From assembly GCA_003152955.1 (NCBI GenBank), contig PMBQ01000275.1:1-15021 (forward strand): DNA of 15,021 nucleotides. Reading direction: 5' to 3'. The position numbers were made by a program, and so were the translations under genes. The notes under the pieces are model-generated. The model saw only the letters and a list, made by a program, of their open reading frames with translations, did not search any database and was not told the DNA's origin. Each line of letters opens with the position of its first letter. Position 1 is the first letter of the stretch. Below are positions 1-5,726 of this stretch, in pieces. The DNA is from Candidatus Bathyarchaeota archaeon. Lineage in GTDB: Archaea; Thermoproteota; Bathyarchaeia; 40CM-2-53-6; FEN-987.

Positions 1-427
1 ACAGAAGGATTTGCCCAAAGAGAAGAGCCTGAATCAGTATTTCCGTAACAGTGATGAGAACGAAACCAATGGGAAGAGGTTTGTAGTAGACTGCCCGTTC
101 AATGATGCCACCCGAGGATGCTACTTCGCCTGCAACAAATATCACAGCCGAGGCGGACAACCCACCCCAAACCCTCCCCAGTTCGAGGATTCTTGCACGG
201 AAAGGATAGAGCACCAACCCGAACAATAGCGCACGCAAAATCGCGGCTGGAATAGTCACTGAGAACGGCGGAACTTCCCGAAGAAAGCTAATCGCATTTG
301 GAGAGGGCGGATAGTACTGAGCCGAACCCAGCCCTAGAAATGCTATCAGCCCAGCTATGTAGTACGTAGTAACTTGCGCCACGATCACTCCGACGAAGAA
401 AACCAGGGCTGACCTTGCCGGTGCCAT
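1..427 (-). CDS. Partial multi-pass membrane protein, C-terminus beyond window
   Basis: An open minus-strand frame runs from an ATG at 427 to the window edge without a stop, giving 142 residues of an incomplete protein. I do not recognise the family. Four hydrophobic stretches are visible: about residues 6-34 (SALVFFVGVIVAQVTTYYIA onwards), 57-75, 87-102 and 118-142. They are joined by short loops, one of them YYPPSPN-like and one carrying PFRARILELGR, so this is an integral membrane protein, perhaps a small transporter-component-like or regulatory membrane protein. A TATA-like box at 452-457 (minus strand TATAAA) is centred about 27 bases before the ATG, the spacing expected for a leaderless archaeal mRNA that begins at this ATG, and this is why I chose it. 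An inverted repeat at 421-427/444-450 covers the start codon and the predicted transcription start. The 11-229 plus-strand open frame on the same bases looks like a shadow. Confidence 0.75.
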   Translation of the reverse strand, partial: MAPARSALVFFVGVIVAQVTTYYIAGLIAFLGLGSAQYYPPSPNAISFLREVPPFSVTIPAAILRALLFGLVLYPFRARILELGRVWGGLSASAVIFVAGEVASSGGIIERAVYYKPLPIGFVLITVTEILIQALLFGQILL

Positions 428-450
428 GTGTAGCAGAAACGCTATGGCAC
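421..450. repeat. Inverted repeat over start codon, possible operator
   Basis: GTGCCAT (421-427) and ATGGCAC (444-450) are perfect inverted copies separated by 16 bases. The pair lies between the TATA-like box and the second codon of the membrane protein, so a dimeric repressor bound here would block initiation. It could equally form a weak hairpin. The operator role is inference from position only. Confidence 0.35.
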
Positions 451-451
451 G

Positions 452-457
452 TTTATA
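452..457 (-). promoter_or_regulatory. TATA-like box for the leftmost membrane protein
   Basis: The minus strand reads GGTATAAACG here. The box centre is about 27 bases before the ATG at 427, which would place transcription initiation at or next to the start codon. This matches the leaderless promoters common in archaea. Not tested. Confidence 0.5.
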
Positions 458-463
458 CCGTTT

Positions 464-497
464 TTCGTGCGTGTGCGCACCATTGATACACACACAA
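464..497 (-). repeat. TGTGTG/TGGTGCG element, short CACACA-tail form
   Basis: On the minus strand this reads TTCTTGTGTGTGTATCAA, then TGGTGCG, then CACACGCACG. It is a member of the dispersed family seen in most gaps of the window. The TGTGTG at one end can pair with the CACACG at the other, and GTGCGCAC in the middle is itself palindromic. It sits between the divergent genes at 427 (-) and 596 (+). It lacks the tRNA 3'-end module found in other members. Confidence 0.6.
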
Positions 498-595
498 GAA
501 AAAGCGAACTGGAAAATGTCACCTGAGCGACCCTAACTCCTTCTTGGAGCTACAATCGTGATCGTGCGCAATCGTAAATACCGCCGAGGCACCAC

Positions 596-1075
596 TTGCA
601 CACAGGGACATTAGACTTGAAAAGCGGAGCGTATGCCAAGACTCACGCTATTCATGTTTCGAAGGTCATTGACGCCCCCTTTCGATTTGTCTATGATTGG
701 TGTACAGACTACCGCGAAAGCGACCCCAAGATAACGGGTTCAAAGGCGAAGCGAAAGATTTTGTTAAAGACGGAGCATCGAGTGATTTACATTTCGGAGT
801 ATAGGAGTGGGGGCAAACCCAGAAGTGGTGTTAATGTCATTACACTCTACCCTCCAAAGGCTTGGCACCTAGACTTCATGGGTGATGAGGATGACGAGGC
901 AGGCGACTACCTGCTGACGAGGCTTGGGCCTCGAAAGACTAGACTGGACATGAGATTCATCGAACACTACAAGATACGTAATGCGCCGACCATGGCACAA
1001 GATACAAAGCATACTTGCGAAGTCTGGGACAAAATTGTGGCAGCGCTCGAAAGAGACTATGTAAATCGGAAATGA
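596..1075 (+). CDS. SRPBCC-fold (START/polyketide cyclase-like) protein
   Basis: A 159-residue protein. The N-terminal pattern HVSKVIDAPFRFVYDW followed by CTDYRESDP (residues about 20-44) is the strand-then-helix opening typical of SRPBCC ligand-binding proteins, in which an Ap-containing turn leads into a helix with a Tyr/Trp-rich end. The middle has alternating strands (VIYISEYRSGG, GVNVITLYPPKAWHLDF, YLLTRLGPRKTRLDMRFIEHY), and the C-terminus is a long amphipathic helix (DTKHTCEVWDKIVAALERDY), which closes the cavity in this fold. The ligand cannot be told from sequence. The start is probably TTG at 596: an in-frame stop lies at 575-577, no ATG or GTG lies between, and GAGG at 586-589 is 6 bases upstream. 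TTG at 617 is an alternative. It is a single-gene unit, convergent with the methyltransferase. Confidence 0.75.
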   Translation: MHTGTLDLKSGAYAKTHAIHVSKVIDAPFRFVYDWCTDYRESDPKITGSKAKRKILLKTEHRVIYISEYRSGGKPRSGVNVITLYPPKAWHLDFMGDEDDEAGDYLLTRLGPRKTRLDMRFIEHYKIRNAPTMAQDTKHTCEVWDKIVAALERDYVNRK

Positions 1076-1095
1076 TTACTATTCTGCAACGTTCC

Positions 1096-1107
1096 GATTA
1101 TTTTCTT
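1096..1107 (+). terminator. T-rich tract after the SRPBCC gene
   Basis: The plus strand reads GATTATTTTCTT about 20 bases after the TGA. Archaeal termination often needs only a U-tract, so this could end the SRPBCC transcript. It directly abuts the repeat unit that starts at 1106. Weak evidence. Confidence 0.3.
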
Positions 1108-1144
1108 GTGTGGTATAGCTGGTGCGAGCATCCAAATTAGAACC
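1106..1144 (-). repeat. tRNA-3'-end-bearing repeat element
   Basis: The plus strand reads TTGTGTGGTATAGC, then TGGTGCGAGCATCCAA, then ATTAGAACC. On the minus strand, 1144-1120 has the geometry of a tRNA 3' end: GG, a 7-base T-loop-like TTCTAAT, 5 bases of T-stem, acceptor strand TGCTCGC, discriminator A, and CCA. No matching 5' acceptor, D-arm or anticodon arm exists beside it, so it is an orphan tRNA end and not a tRNA gene. It lies in the convergent gap between the SRPBCC and methyltransferase genes. Confidence 0.7.
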
Positions 1145-1167
1145 ATGGTTTTTCGATGCGGGTAGTC

Positions 1168-2043
1168 CTATGGGACAACTGACTGGTCGTATTTCTTTGC
1201 AATGACGTTGATGCGTCTGAATGTTTCGAAGAAAGTGTTGTTGTCTTTGCGTGTCTCATGTATCATTTTAGTGACAACGTTTTCTGTGAATTCTTTCTTG
1301 GTCCGGTCGTTCGTGATGTTTCTGATGAATGGGATTATGCTGGGTTGCTCGATCCAGTTCGTTATTTCTTCTTGGGTGGTGAAATGGCGGTCTGCGTTTT
1401 CCTCCCAGACTCTTTGGTCTCTGAATTCTGTTTTTCTCATGAGGTCTTGGTAGTGTTCTACGGTTGGCATGAACCATGGCCAATCGAAATTGCGGAAGTA
1501 TTGGGCGTATGGTTGGCTTTGCATAACCTCCCTGACCACCTTGATGAACTGGGAGCAGTTGCCGTCTCCTGCGAAGTTGAATCTGATCGTTCCGTTCGCT
1601 TTCAACGCCGAGTAACATTTGCGCAGCAAGTCGTTGTGGTTTTTTATCCAGTGTAGTGTGGCGTTTGAGAATATCAAATCAAACTCGTTCTCGAACCCGA
1701 TCTTCGTGATATCTATGAGTTTGAACAGCAGATTGGTTTTCGTCAATTTCTTTGCGCTGTTTATCATGCCTTGAGAGGCGTCAATGCCCAGAACTAATCC
1801 ATCCGGAACCAGCTCGGCTAACTGGTCAGTCAATATGCCATCTCCGCATCCCATATCTAGTATATGCTCACCTCCATTCAGTTTCAGTTCTGAAATGATC
1901 TTAGAACCCCATTCCTTCTGATGTTTGGAAGCGGTCTTGTACTTCTCGCCGTCAAATTCAAAGGCAGAATCATTTTGAAGCGGAATGCGCGGCAGGTCTT
2001 GTACCTCACAGGAAATATCGTGTTTAATTGGCAGCCTAGCCAC
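1168..2043 (-). CDS. SAM-dependent methyltransferase, trans-aconitate methyltransferase-like
   Basis: A 291-residue class I methyltransferase. Motif I is ILDMGCGDG at residues 61-69 (the SAM glycine loop). The acidic end of strand 2 is GIDAS near D88. DIT near residue 111 contacts the adenine. Motif IV is FDLIFSNATLHWI at 121-133, a signature close to that of Tam, the enzyme that methyl-esterifies trans-aconitate. The region DWPWFMPTVEHYQDLMRKTEF also resembles the substrate-side insert of Tam-like proteins. The actual substrate is uncertain, because many small-molecule methyltransferases share this signature. The start is GTG at 2043. It gives an N-terminal extension of about 30 residues before the usual Tam start, and no better in-frame start is evident. 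It is a single-gene unit with repeat elements on both sides. Confidence 0.8.
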   Translation of the reverse strand: MARLPIKHDISCEVQDLPRIPLQNDSAFEFDGEKYKTASKHQKEWGSKIISELKLNGGEHILDMGCGDGILTDQLAELVPDGLVLGIDASQGMINSAKKLTKTNLLFKLIDITKIGFENEFDLIFSNATLHWIKNHNDLLRKCYSALKANGTIRFNFAGDGNCSQFIKVVREVMQSQPYAQYFRNFDWPWFMPTVEHYQDLMRKTEFRDQRVWEENADRHFTTQEEITNWIEQPSIIPFIRNITNDRTKKEFTENVVTKMIHETRKDNNTFFETFRRINVIAKKYDQSVVP

Positions 2044-2087
2044 AGGCGCTATTTTCGTTTTGCCCAGGCGTTGCTACAGTCTGTTAT

Positions 2088-2160
2088 TTGGTGATGGTGC
2101 GAGCATCAGAATTTGAACCGTCATTTGTGTGTGTGCACGCGCACCAGTAGTACCACACAT
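2088..2160 (-). repeat. Composite repeat: tRNA 3' end plus inverted TGTGTG element
   Basis: Two halves of the family lie head to head. At 2095-2119 the plus strand has TGGTGCGAGCATCAGA followed by ATTTGAACC, an antisense tRNA 3' end with exact spacing (TTCAAAT loop, TCTGA, TGCTCGC, A, CCA). At 2126-2159 it has TGTGTGTGTGCACGCG, then CACCAGTAGTACCACACA, the core in the opposite orientation. The outer ends are therefore inverted copies of a TGGTGCG core, although the left TGTGTG part is reduced to TTTGGTGA. It fills the gap between two minus-strand genes. Confidence 0.65.
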
Positions 2161-2176
2161 CCATGAGCGCTCTGAT

Positions 2177-2713
2177 TCAAACTGGTTCTATGACAACAGC
2201 CGTCCCGTACGCAAGGACTTCATCCATTCCTTCAGCTATCTCGGTCGTATCGTAGCGCATCCCTATTACCGCGTTTCCGCCCATTGTTCGCGCATGGTCG
2301 ATCATGTGTTGCATGGCTTCTCCGCGTGCCTGCTCACACATTTCGATGAAGGCTTCAACCTTGCCTCCCACCACGGCACTGATTCCAGCTTGGAATCTGC
2401 CTCCAAGCCCTCTACTTCTCACGGTCAATCCTCGCACTATTCCGAGTTCCTTCACGATCTTGTGCCCCGCAAGCGTAAACGCAGTTGTGCACGGAATCTG
2501 TGATGGCGCAGGATGCAGAGGGAGGCCGGTCACAGTCGATGTTGCCTGAGCGGGCCCGGTAGGAGTTCCACACTTGGCACAGAATTTCGTGTCAGCAGCT
2601 AGCGCAGTACCACATTTTTCACAAAACACCAAAGCAGCTTCCTCATTCGTTGTTATGGTTTGAGCACTAAATAGCGTATCGGCATCAAAGAAAATGTAGA
2701 AAGAATCTAACAT
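2177..2713 (-). CDS. Zinc-ribbon plus YbjQ (DUF74/UPF0145) domain protein
   Basis: A 178-residue protein. A zinc ribbon is formed by C31, C34, C45 and C48 (FCEKCG and FCAKCG), then a Pro/Thr-rich linker, then a YbjQ-like domain at about residues 76-178. That domain contains GHKIVKELGIVRGLTVRS, GGKVEAFIEMCEQARGEAM and GGNAVIGMRYDT. YbjQ-family domains form small ring-shaped oligomers, and their biochemical role is unsettled despite the old label of heavy-metal binding. The ATG at 2713 has GAGG just before it. However, the first 27 residues are odd for this family, and an internal TTG (2632) or GTG (2629) directly precedes FCEKCG with GAGG at 2641-2644, so the true protein may be about 150 residues. 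It is transcribed as a single gene, in the same direction as the methyltransferase but separated from it by a repeat. Confidence 0.82.
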   Translation of the reverse strand: MLDSFYIFFDADTLFSAQTITTNEEAALVFCEKCGTALAADTKFCAKCGTPTGPAQATSTVTGLPLHPAPSQIPCTTAFTLAGHKIVKELGIVRGLTVRSRGLGGRFQAGISAVVGGKVEAFIEMCEQARGEAMQHMIDHARTMGGNAVIGMRYDTTEIAEGMDEVLAYGTAVVIEPV

Positions 2714-2772
2714 GATCCTCTATTTGGTCAATCCTGGTTGAATGCTGAGTGAGCTAACTCGCAGTCAATTCG

Positions 2773-2831
2773 CGCACGTACGATAAACGTGCGTTAGGAG
2801 GAGGGGTTGTTAGGAGACACTTCCCCTAACA
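2773..2831. repeat. Two adjacent hairpins in divergent promoter region
   Basis: CGCACGT (2773-2779) pairs with ACGTGCG (2787-2793) around a 7-base loop. TGTTAGG (2808-2814) pairs with CCTAACA (2825-2831) around a 10-base loop. Both stems are perfect over 7 bp. They lie in the divergent gap between the YbjQ gene and the cyclase-like gene, where protein-binding sites or structured leaders could act. No function is claimed. Confidence 0.35.
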
Positions 2832-2840
2832 GGAGAGGCG

Positions 2841-2871
2841 TAGTGTGTGTGCGCACCATTAGACCCACCAC
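2841..2871 (-). repeat. TGTGTG/TGGTGCG element, short CACACA-tail form
   Basis: The plus strand reads TAGTGTGTGTGCGCACCA followed by TTAGACCCACCACC. On the minus strand this is GGTGGGTCTAA, TGGTGCG, CACACACAC, matching the family core with a GT-rich fold-back tail and no tRNA module. The TGTGTG end is altered to GGTGGGT. It lies in the divergent gap upstream of the cyclase-like gene. Confidence 0.5.
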
Positions 2872-2958
2872 CACTTTCCAACGACTAACGACGACGATAC
2901 AAGTTAATCTGTCGAAGAGGTTTGCTTTGCCTGCTCCTTTCACTTTCCAACCGTTGTC

Positions 2959-2966
2959 TTTGTATG
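2959..2966 (+). promoter_or_regulatory. Weak TATA-like box before the cyclase-like gene
   Basis: TTTGTATG is centred about 27 bases before the ATG at 2989, the distance expected for a leaderless archaeal start. No Shine-Dalgarno-like sequence precedes that ATG, which fits. The box itself is imperfect. Confidence 0.3.
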
Positions 2967-2988
2967 TTCCCGGCTATGAGAATCATCC

Positions 2989-3969
2989 ATGGAAAACGTC
3001 GTCAAGAAGCTTCTAGAGTCGAATGAACCGTCAATTCGCCTCCGAACACGCACCGAAGTGCTTGGCGAGTCAATCGGGTCACGGACCGCCCGAGAGATTC
3101 AGGAAGAAGTGAAGCGTTCCGAACGAGTCCGCGCCTTGTTATCAGAGCGTAAGAACGGCATTCTGCCTTGGCATCCCTATGCCAAGTGGTACGGCGCACA
3201 CTGGGTTCTTTCGGCTTTAGCTGATCTGGGTTATCCGAGTGGTGACAAGTCTCTCATCCCATTGAGAGAACAGGTCTATGAATGGCTCTTCTCCAAGGGG
3301 CATCTGGAATACGTCAGAAGGCACGAGACCTTCGCTGGGCCGGTTATCAAGATTCGCGGATTCTTCAGAGCTCACGCATCGATGGAAGGCAACGGCGTGT
3401 ACTACCTTCACGCCTTGGGTCTGGCAGACGAGAGAACGAGGATGTTGGCGGATAGGTTGCTGGAATGGCAGTGGCCTGACGGAGGTTGGAACTGTGACAA
3501 GAGACCGGGAGCACATACCTCTTCCTTCACCGAGAGTCTCTTGCCTCTCCGCGGCCTTGCCCATTGTTCAACCGCAGGGGGAGGGTCTTATCGTGATGTA
3601 GTCGAACGAGCTGCAGAATACTTCCTGCAAAGGAGACTCTTCAAGCGCAAGAGGGACGGCCGAGTGATAAAGGCGAAGTTCATGCAATTGCATTACCCGT
3701 GCTACTGGCATTATGACATCCTCTTCGGTCTCAAGGTGATGAAGGAGGCGGGGTTCGGCGACGATGAAAGGTGTGCCGAAGCTGTCTCTCTATTGAAATC
3801 AAAGAGACTCGATGACGGTGGGTTCCCAGCGGAGGCGGCCTACTACCGCACTTCTAGCCGACCAACCACAGGGCGTTCCGTCGTGGGATGGGGAGGAGTG
3901 AGCAAGAGGAAGATGAACGAATTTGTCACCTGCGATGCGATGAGCGTTCTATCGTCGACCAGTGAGTAA
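2989..3969 (+). CDS. Terpenoid cyclase/prenyltransferase-like alpha-toroid protein
   Basis: A 326-residue protein of the squalene-cyclase/prenyltransferase-beta structural superfamily. The recognisable repeats are QWPDGGWNCD at residues 161-170 and RLDDGGFPAE at 273-282. They match the QW-type DGGW/DGGF turns that link helical hairpins in the alpha/alpha toroid. HYPCYWHYDIL at 235-245 and the C-terminal CDAMSVL helix also fit. It is about half the length of a true squalene-hopene cyclase and shows no DXDD protonation motif, so a cyclase reaction is not supported. Similar short proteins are usually annotated only as prenyltransferase/squalene oxidase repeat proteins. The N-terminal 60 residues are a charged helical extension (SIRLRTRTEVLGES), typical of such proteins. 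The start at ATG 2989 is supported by a TATA-like box. It is a single-gene unit. Confidence 0.75.
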   Translation: MENVVKKLLESNEPSIRLRTRTEVLGESIGSRTAREIQEEVKRSERVRALLSERKNGILPWHPYAKWYGAHWVLSALADLGYPSGDKSLIPLREQVYEWLFSKGHLEYVRRHETFAGPVIKIRGFFRAHASMEGNGVYYLHALGLADERTRMLADRLLEWQWPDGGWNCDKRPGAHTSSFTESLLPLRGLAHCSTAGGGSYRDVVERAAEYFLQRRLFKRKRDGRVIKAKFMQLHYPCYWHYDILFGLKVMKEAGFGDDERCAEAVSLLKSKRLDDGGFPAEAAYYRTSSRPTTGRSVVGWGGVSKRKMNEFVTCDAMSVLSSTSE

Positions 3970-3988
3970 ACCTCATCGACGTTTGATT

Positions 3989-4026
3989 GGTGTGGGTGGT
4001 ACTACTGGTGCACGCACATACTTTTT
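3989..4026 (+). repeat. TGTGTG/TGGTGCG element followed by T5
   Basis: The plus strand reads GGTGTGGGTGGTACTAC, then TGGTGC, then ACGCACATAC, followed by TTTTT at 4022-4026. This is the short form of the family, with the tail ACGCACATAC able to pair imperfectly with GTGTGGGT. It lies in the convergent gap between the genes ending at 3969 (+) and 4072 (-). The trailing T-run means this copy could double as a transcription terminator for the plus-strand gene. Confidence 0.5.
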
Positions 4027-4071
4027 CACGCTGCTCGCTTCGCTCCAGAAATCCTCGATAACACACAGAGC

Positions 4072-4668
4072 TTAGGCGATGTGCTTATTCGCTATCTTGA
4101 CAAGACTCTCTATTCTAACCAAGCTGCGAGCAGTCCACATGCCGCCAACTGCCTTTGACACGTCATCTGACACAGCTCCCCATCCACCGGCGCGATCATC
4201 CTTGTCCAGGACTCCGCTATTCGTGAGCCGGTCTTTCTTATTTACGCCCACTGCGTAGCCGTTGATGCGAAAGAATACTGCACGAGTAGTGGGTTTAAGA
4301 TCCAAAATGCACAACCTGCCCTTCACCTTGAAGGCAATGCCCTTTGTCCATCGAATTCCAGTTTTAGGCGGTGGGCTGCTCGCTTTGTCTGCGATGGCAA
4401 TGCACAATGTGGCTTCGTCTATTGTTAGAACGGTGCATGGTACTCCTAAGGCGAGTGACAGTTCGGCAGCTATATCCCAACGATTAGTTCTTGGTGTCTG
4501 CACCACGAAGTTGCCTGTTGAATTAAACCAGTCGACCATTCTAGTCGGAGTCGGCAGTAGAGCCAGCCGCTGGTTTGTCTCACGAACATAATCGTCCATC
4601 CTCTTTCTCCGAGATGAGAAATTGCCGATTCCAACGCCAAGAGCGATGTAGATCCCCAAGATGCTCAT
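4072..4668 (-). CDS. Unrecognised protein with N-terminal membrane anchor
   Basis: I do not recognise this family. From ATG 4668 it has 198 residues. A hydrophobic N-terminus (MSILGIYIALGVGIGNF) is followed by a positive cluster (SSRRKR), so it is probably an inner-anchored protein or one with an uncleaved signal. After it come a helix (MDDYVRETNQRLALL) and a mixed alpha/beta soluble region: WDIAAELSLALGVPCTVLTIDEATLCIAIADK, GIAFKVKGRLCILDL, RAVFFRINGYAVGV. A C-terminal helix ends in SLVKIANKHIA. The first in-frame ATG is at 4704 (210 residues), but a TATA-like GTATGC overlaps it, so 4668 seems better. Codon-level coding character is good over the whole length. It is a single-gene unit with a repeat element beyond each end. 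Confidence 0.6.
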   Translation of the reverse strand: MSILGIYIALGVGIGNFSSRRKRMDDYVRETNQRLALLPTPTRMVDWFNSTGNFVVQTPRTNRWDIAAELSLALGVPCTVLTIDEATLCIAIADKASSPPPKTGIRWTKGIAFKVKGRLCILDLKPTTRAVFFRINGYAVGVNKKDRLTNSGVLDKDDRAGGWGAVSDDVSKAVGGMWTARSLVRIESLVKIANKHIA

Positions 4669-4704
4669 CCCCTTCTGTAGTGAACACCTACCTACCCATT
4701 GCAT

Positions 4705-4995
4705 ACCGATTGAACAAGAAAAATGGTTTCCTATTCACTAAGCCAGACCAAGAGTTGTCGTTGACTATGGTGGTGGTATAGCTGGTGCGCGCACACACAC
4801 GATCAAAGGATGTATTCTCTCGCAAAGCAAATTCTACAATCCACTGAAGGAACATGTGCCGACGGAGGGAGCCTCAGCAATCAAGACAATGATGGTTGGC
4901 GCATCACCGCTAGTCCTCTCACCTGATCCAAACGCAAACCACGCCCGCTCGATTACAATTCGTATACGGTGACAGATACAGCTCCCGGGATGATG
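4705..4995. other. Intergenic stretch with one repeat and no convincing gene
   Basis: Apart from the repeat unit at 4769-4800 I see no supported gene. A plus-strand frame is open from 4742 to a TGA at 4970-4972. Its last part, from GTG 4856, reads like protein (EGASAIKTMMVGASPLVLSP), but it is short, has no ATG before 4889 and crosses the repeat. At most it is a decayed gene end. Confidence 0.4.
4769..4800 (+). repeat. TGTGTG/TGGTGCG element, short CACACA-tail form
   Basis: The plus strand reads GGTGGTGGTATAGC, then TGGTGCG, then CGCACACACAC. The TATAGC between the halves of the core is identical to that in the tRNA-bearing copy at 1106-1144, although the tail differs. That suggests the head and tail of these elements are exchanged as modules. 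It lies in the gap between a minus-strand gene start (4668) and the end of the ribbon-helix-helix gene. Confidence 0.6.
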
Positions 4996-5151
4996 CTAGG
5001 TTCGATCTCTAGATTTCTTGTTCAACCAATCAATGACCGCCGTCTCTATCGCATCACTAAGGTCTCCTTTCTTCCCACCGAGTCTCTTCACAACCTCCAA
5101 TCGCAGTCGCCGCTCAACCTCGTCTGAGAGTACAATGTAGAGTCTACCCAA
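4996..5151 (-). CDS. Ribbon-helix-helix (CopG/Arc-type) small DNA-binding protein
   Basis: A 51-residue protein starting at TTG 5151. The first segment, GRLYIVLSDEVERRLRLEV, is a short strand followed by a helix. KRLGGKKGDLSDAIETAVIDWL then gives the turn and second helix, the arrangement of ribbon-helix-helix dimers, where the strand pair enters the major groove. An in-frame TAG lies 15 bases before the TTG, so TTG is the only possible start. An AGGGG about 9 bases upstream can serve as a ribosome-binding site. Small archaeal proteins with this VLSDE..LR.EV..RxGGKKG pattern are common and are usually annotated as RHH or CopG-type regulators or antitoxin-like proteins. No toxin gene is adjacent, so a stand-alone regulator is more likely. 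Target unknown. Confidence 0.72.
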   Translation of the reverse strand: MGRLYIVLSDEVERRLRLEVVKRLGGKKGDLSDAIETAVIDWLNKKSRDRT

Positions 5152-5309
5152 ATCTGGCAGCCCCTAACTAGATGCGGGAACAGCTCGGAGGCTGCAAAGA
5201 GGACTACACGTGATTTCTTTTGCCAAATCCATCACCATAGATCGTTGTGGCACAATCCTATTTTGGGTTTAGGGCAGGCATAACTAAGATTTGTCGTCGT
5301 GCAAATACA

Positions 5310-5316
5310 TATATAC
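5310..5316 (+). promoter_or_regulatory. TATA-like box for the cupin-nitroreductase unit
   Basis: The plus strand reads TACATATATACTTCC, with the box at 5310-5316. A start site about 26 bases downstream (near 5340) would leave a short leader carrying AGGTTGA before ATG 5353. A second AT-rich stretch (GTATAGTTA, 5325-5333) is about 25 bases before the same ATG and would give a leaderless transcript instead. Confidence 0.45.
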
Positions 5317-5352
5317 TTCCTGATGTATAGTTATCTCTCAAGGTTGATTTTG

Positions 5353-5721
5353 ATGGCGAAGATGGAAGTAAAGAGCTTCAATACTCCTGATGAGTCTCGT
5401 AATTTCGATAAAGGCAAACTTGACCTAGTCAAGATTGGTGGCGCCGTGGTAGGACGCGCAGTCTTCCAGCCTGGATGGCGATGGTCAACATCGTTGAAAC
5501 CAGTAGTTAAGACCAACAGTTGTGAAGCCCCACACTTTCAGTACCATATTTCGGGTATTCTTCACGCGGCGATGGATGATGGCACTGAGAGAGACCTCAA
5601 GGCTGGAGACGTCTCACTTGTCCCAACTGGCCACGACGCTTGGGTTGTCGGCAACGAACCTGTTGTAGTCGTCGACTTCCAAGGCATGATAGACTATGCC
5701 AAGCAATCCTCAAAGCAGTGA
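5353..5721 (+). CDS. Cupin-domain protein
   Basis: A 122-residue single-domain cupin. The core motifs are GWRWSTSLKPVV, CEAPHFQYHISGILHAAMDD, the turn GTERDLKAGDVSLVPTGHDAWVV, and the final strand EPVVVVDF. Together they form the small beta-barrel seen in a cupin group with the PGWRW...C..PH...Y..SG...DDG pattern. The His residues in PHFQYH and in GHDAW are candidate metal ligands, but the classical GX5HXH motif is not complete, so a metal-dependent reaction is uncertain. A sensing or sequestering role is equally possible. I chose ATG 5353 over the upstream start at 5299 because the promoter elements lie between them and the extra 18 residues (YFLMYSYLSRLIL) are unlike a cupin N-terminus. It is the first gene of a four-ORF unit. 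Confidence 0.8.
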   Translation: MAKMEVKSFNTPDESRNFDKGKLDLVKIGGAVVGRAVFQPGWRWSTSLKPVVKTNSCEAPHFQYHISGILHAAMDDGTERDLKAGDVSLVPTGHDAWVVGNEPVVVVDFQGMIDYAKQSSKQ

Positions 5722-5726
5722 ACTGC

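Noticed and set aside
2807..3016. Plus-strand 69-residue frame upstream of the cyclase-like gene
   Set aside because: It runs through a hairpin, a repeat unit and the promoter into the next gene in another frame. Not protein-like.
4742..4972. Plus-strand open frame ending ITIRIR
   Set aside because: No ATG before 4889, crosses a repeat unit, and about 75 open codons can arise by chance. Mentioned in the gap note only.
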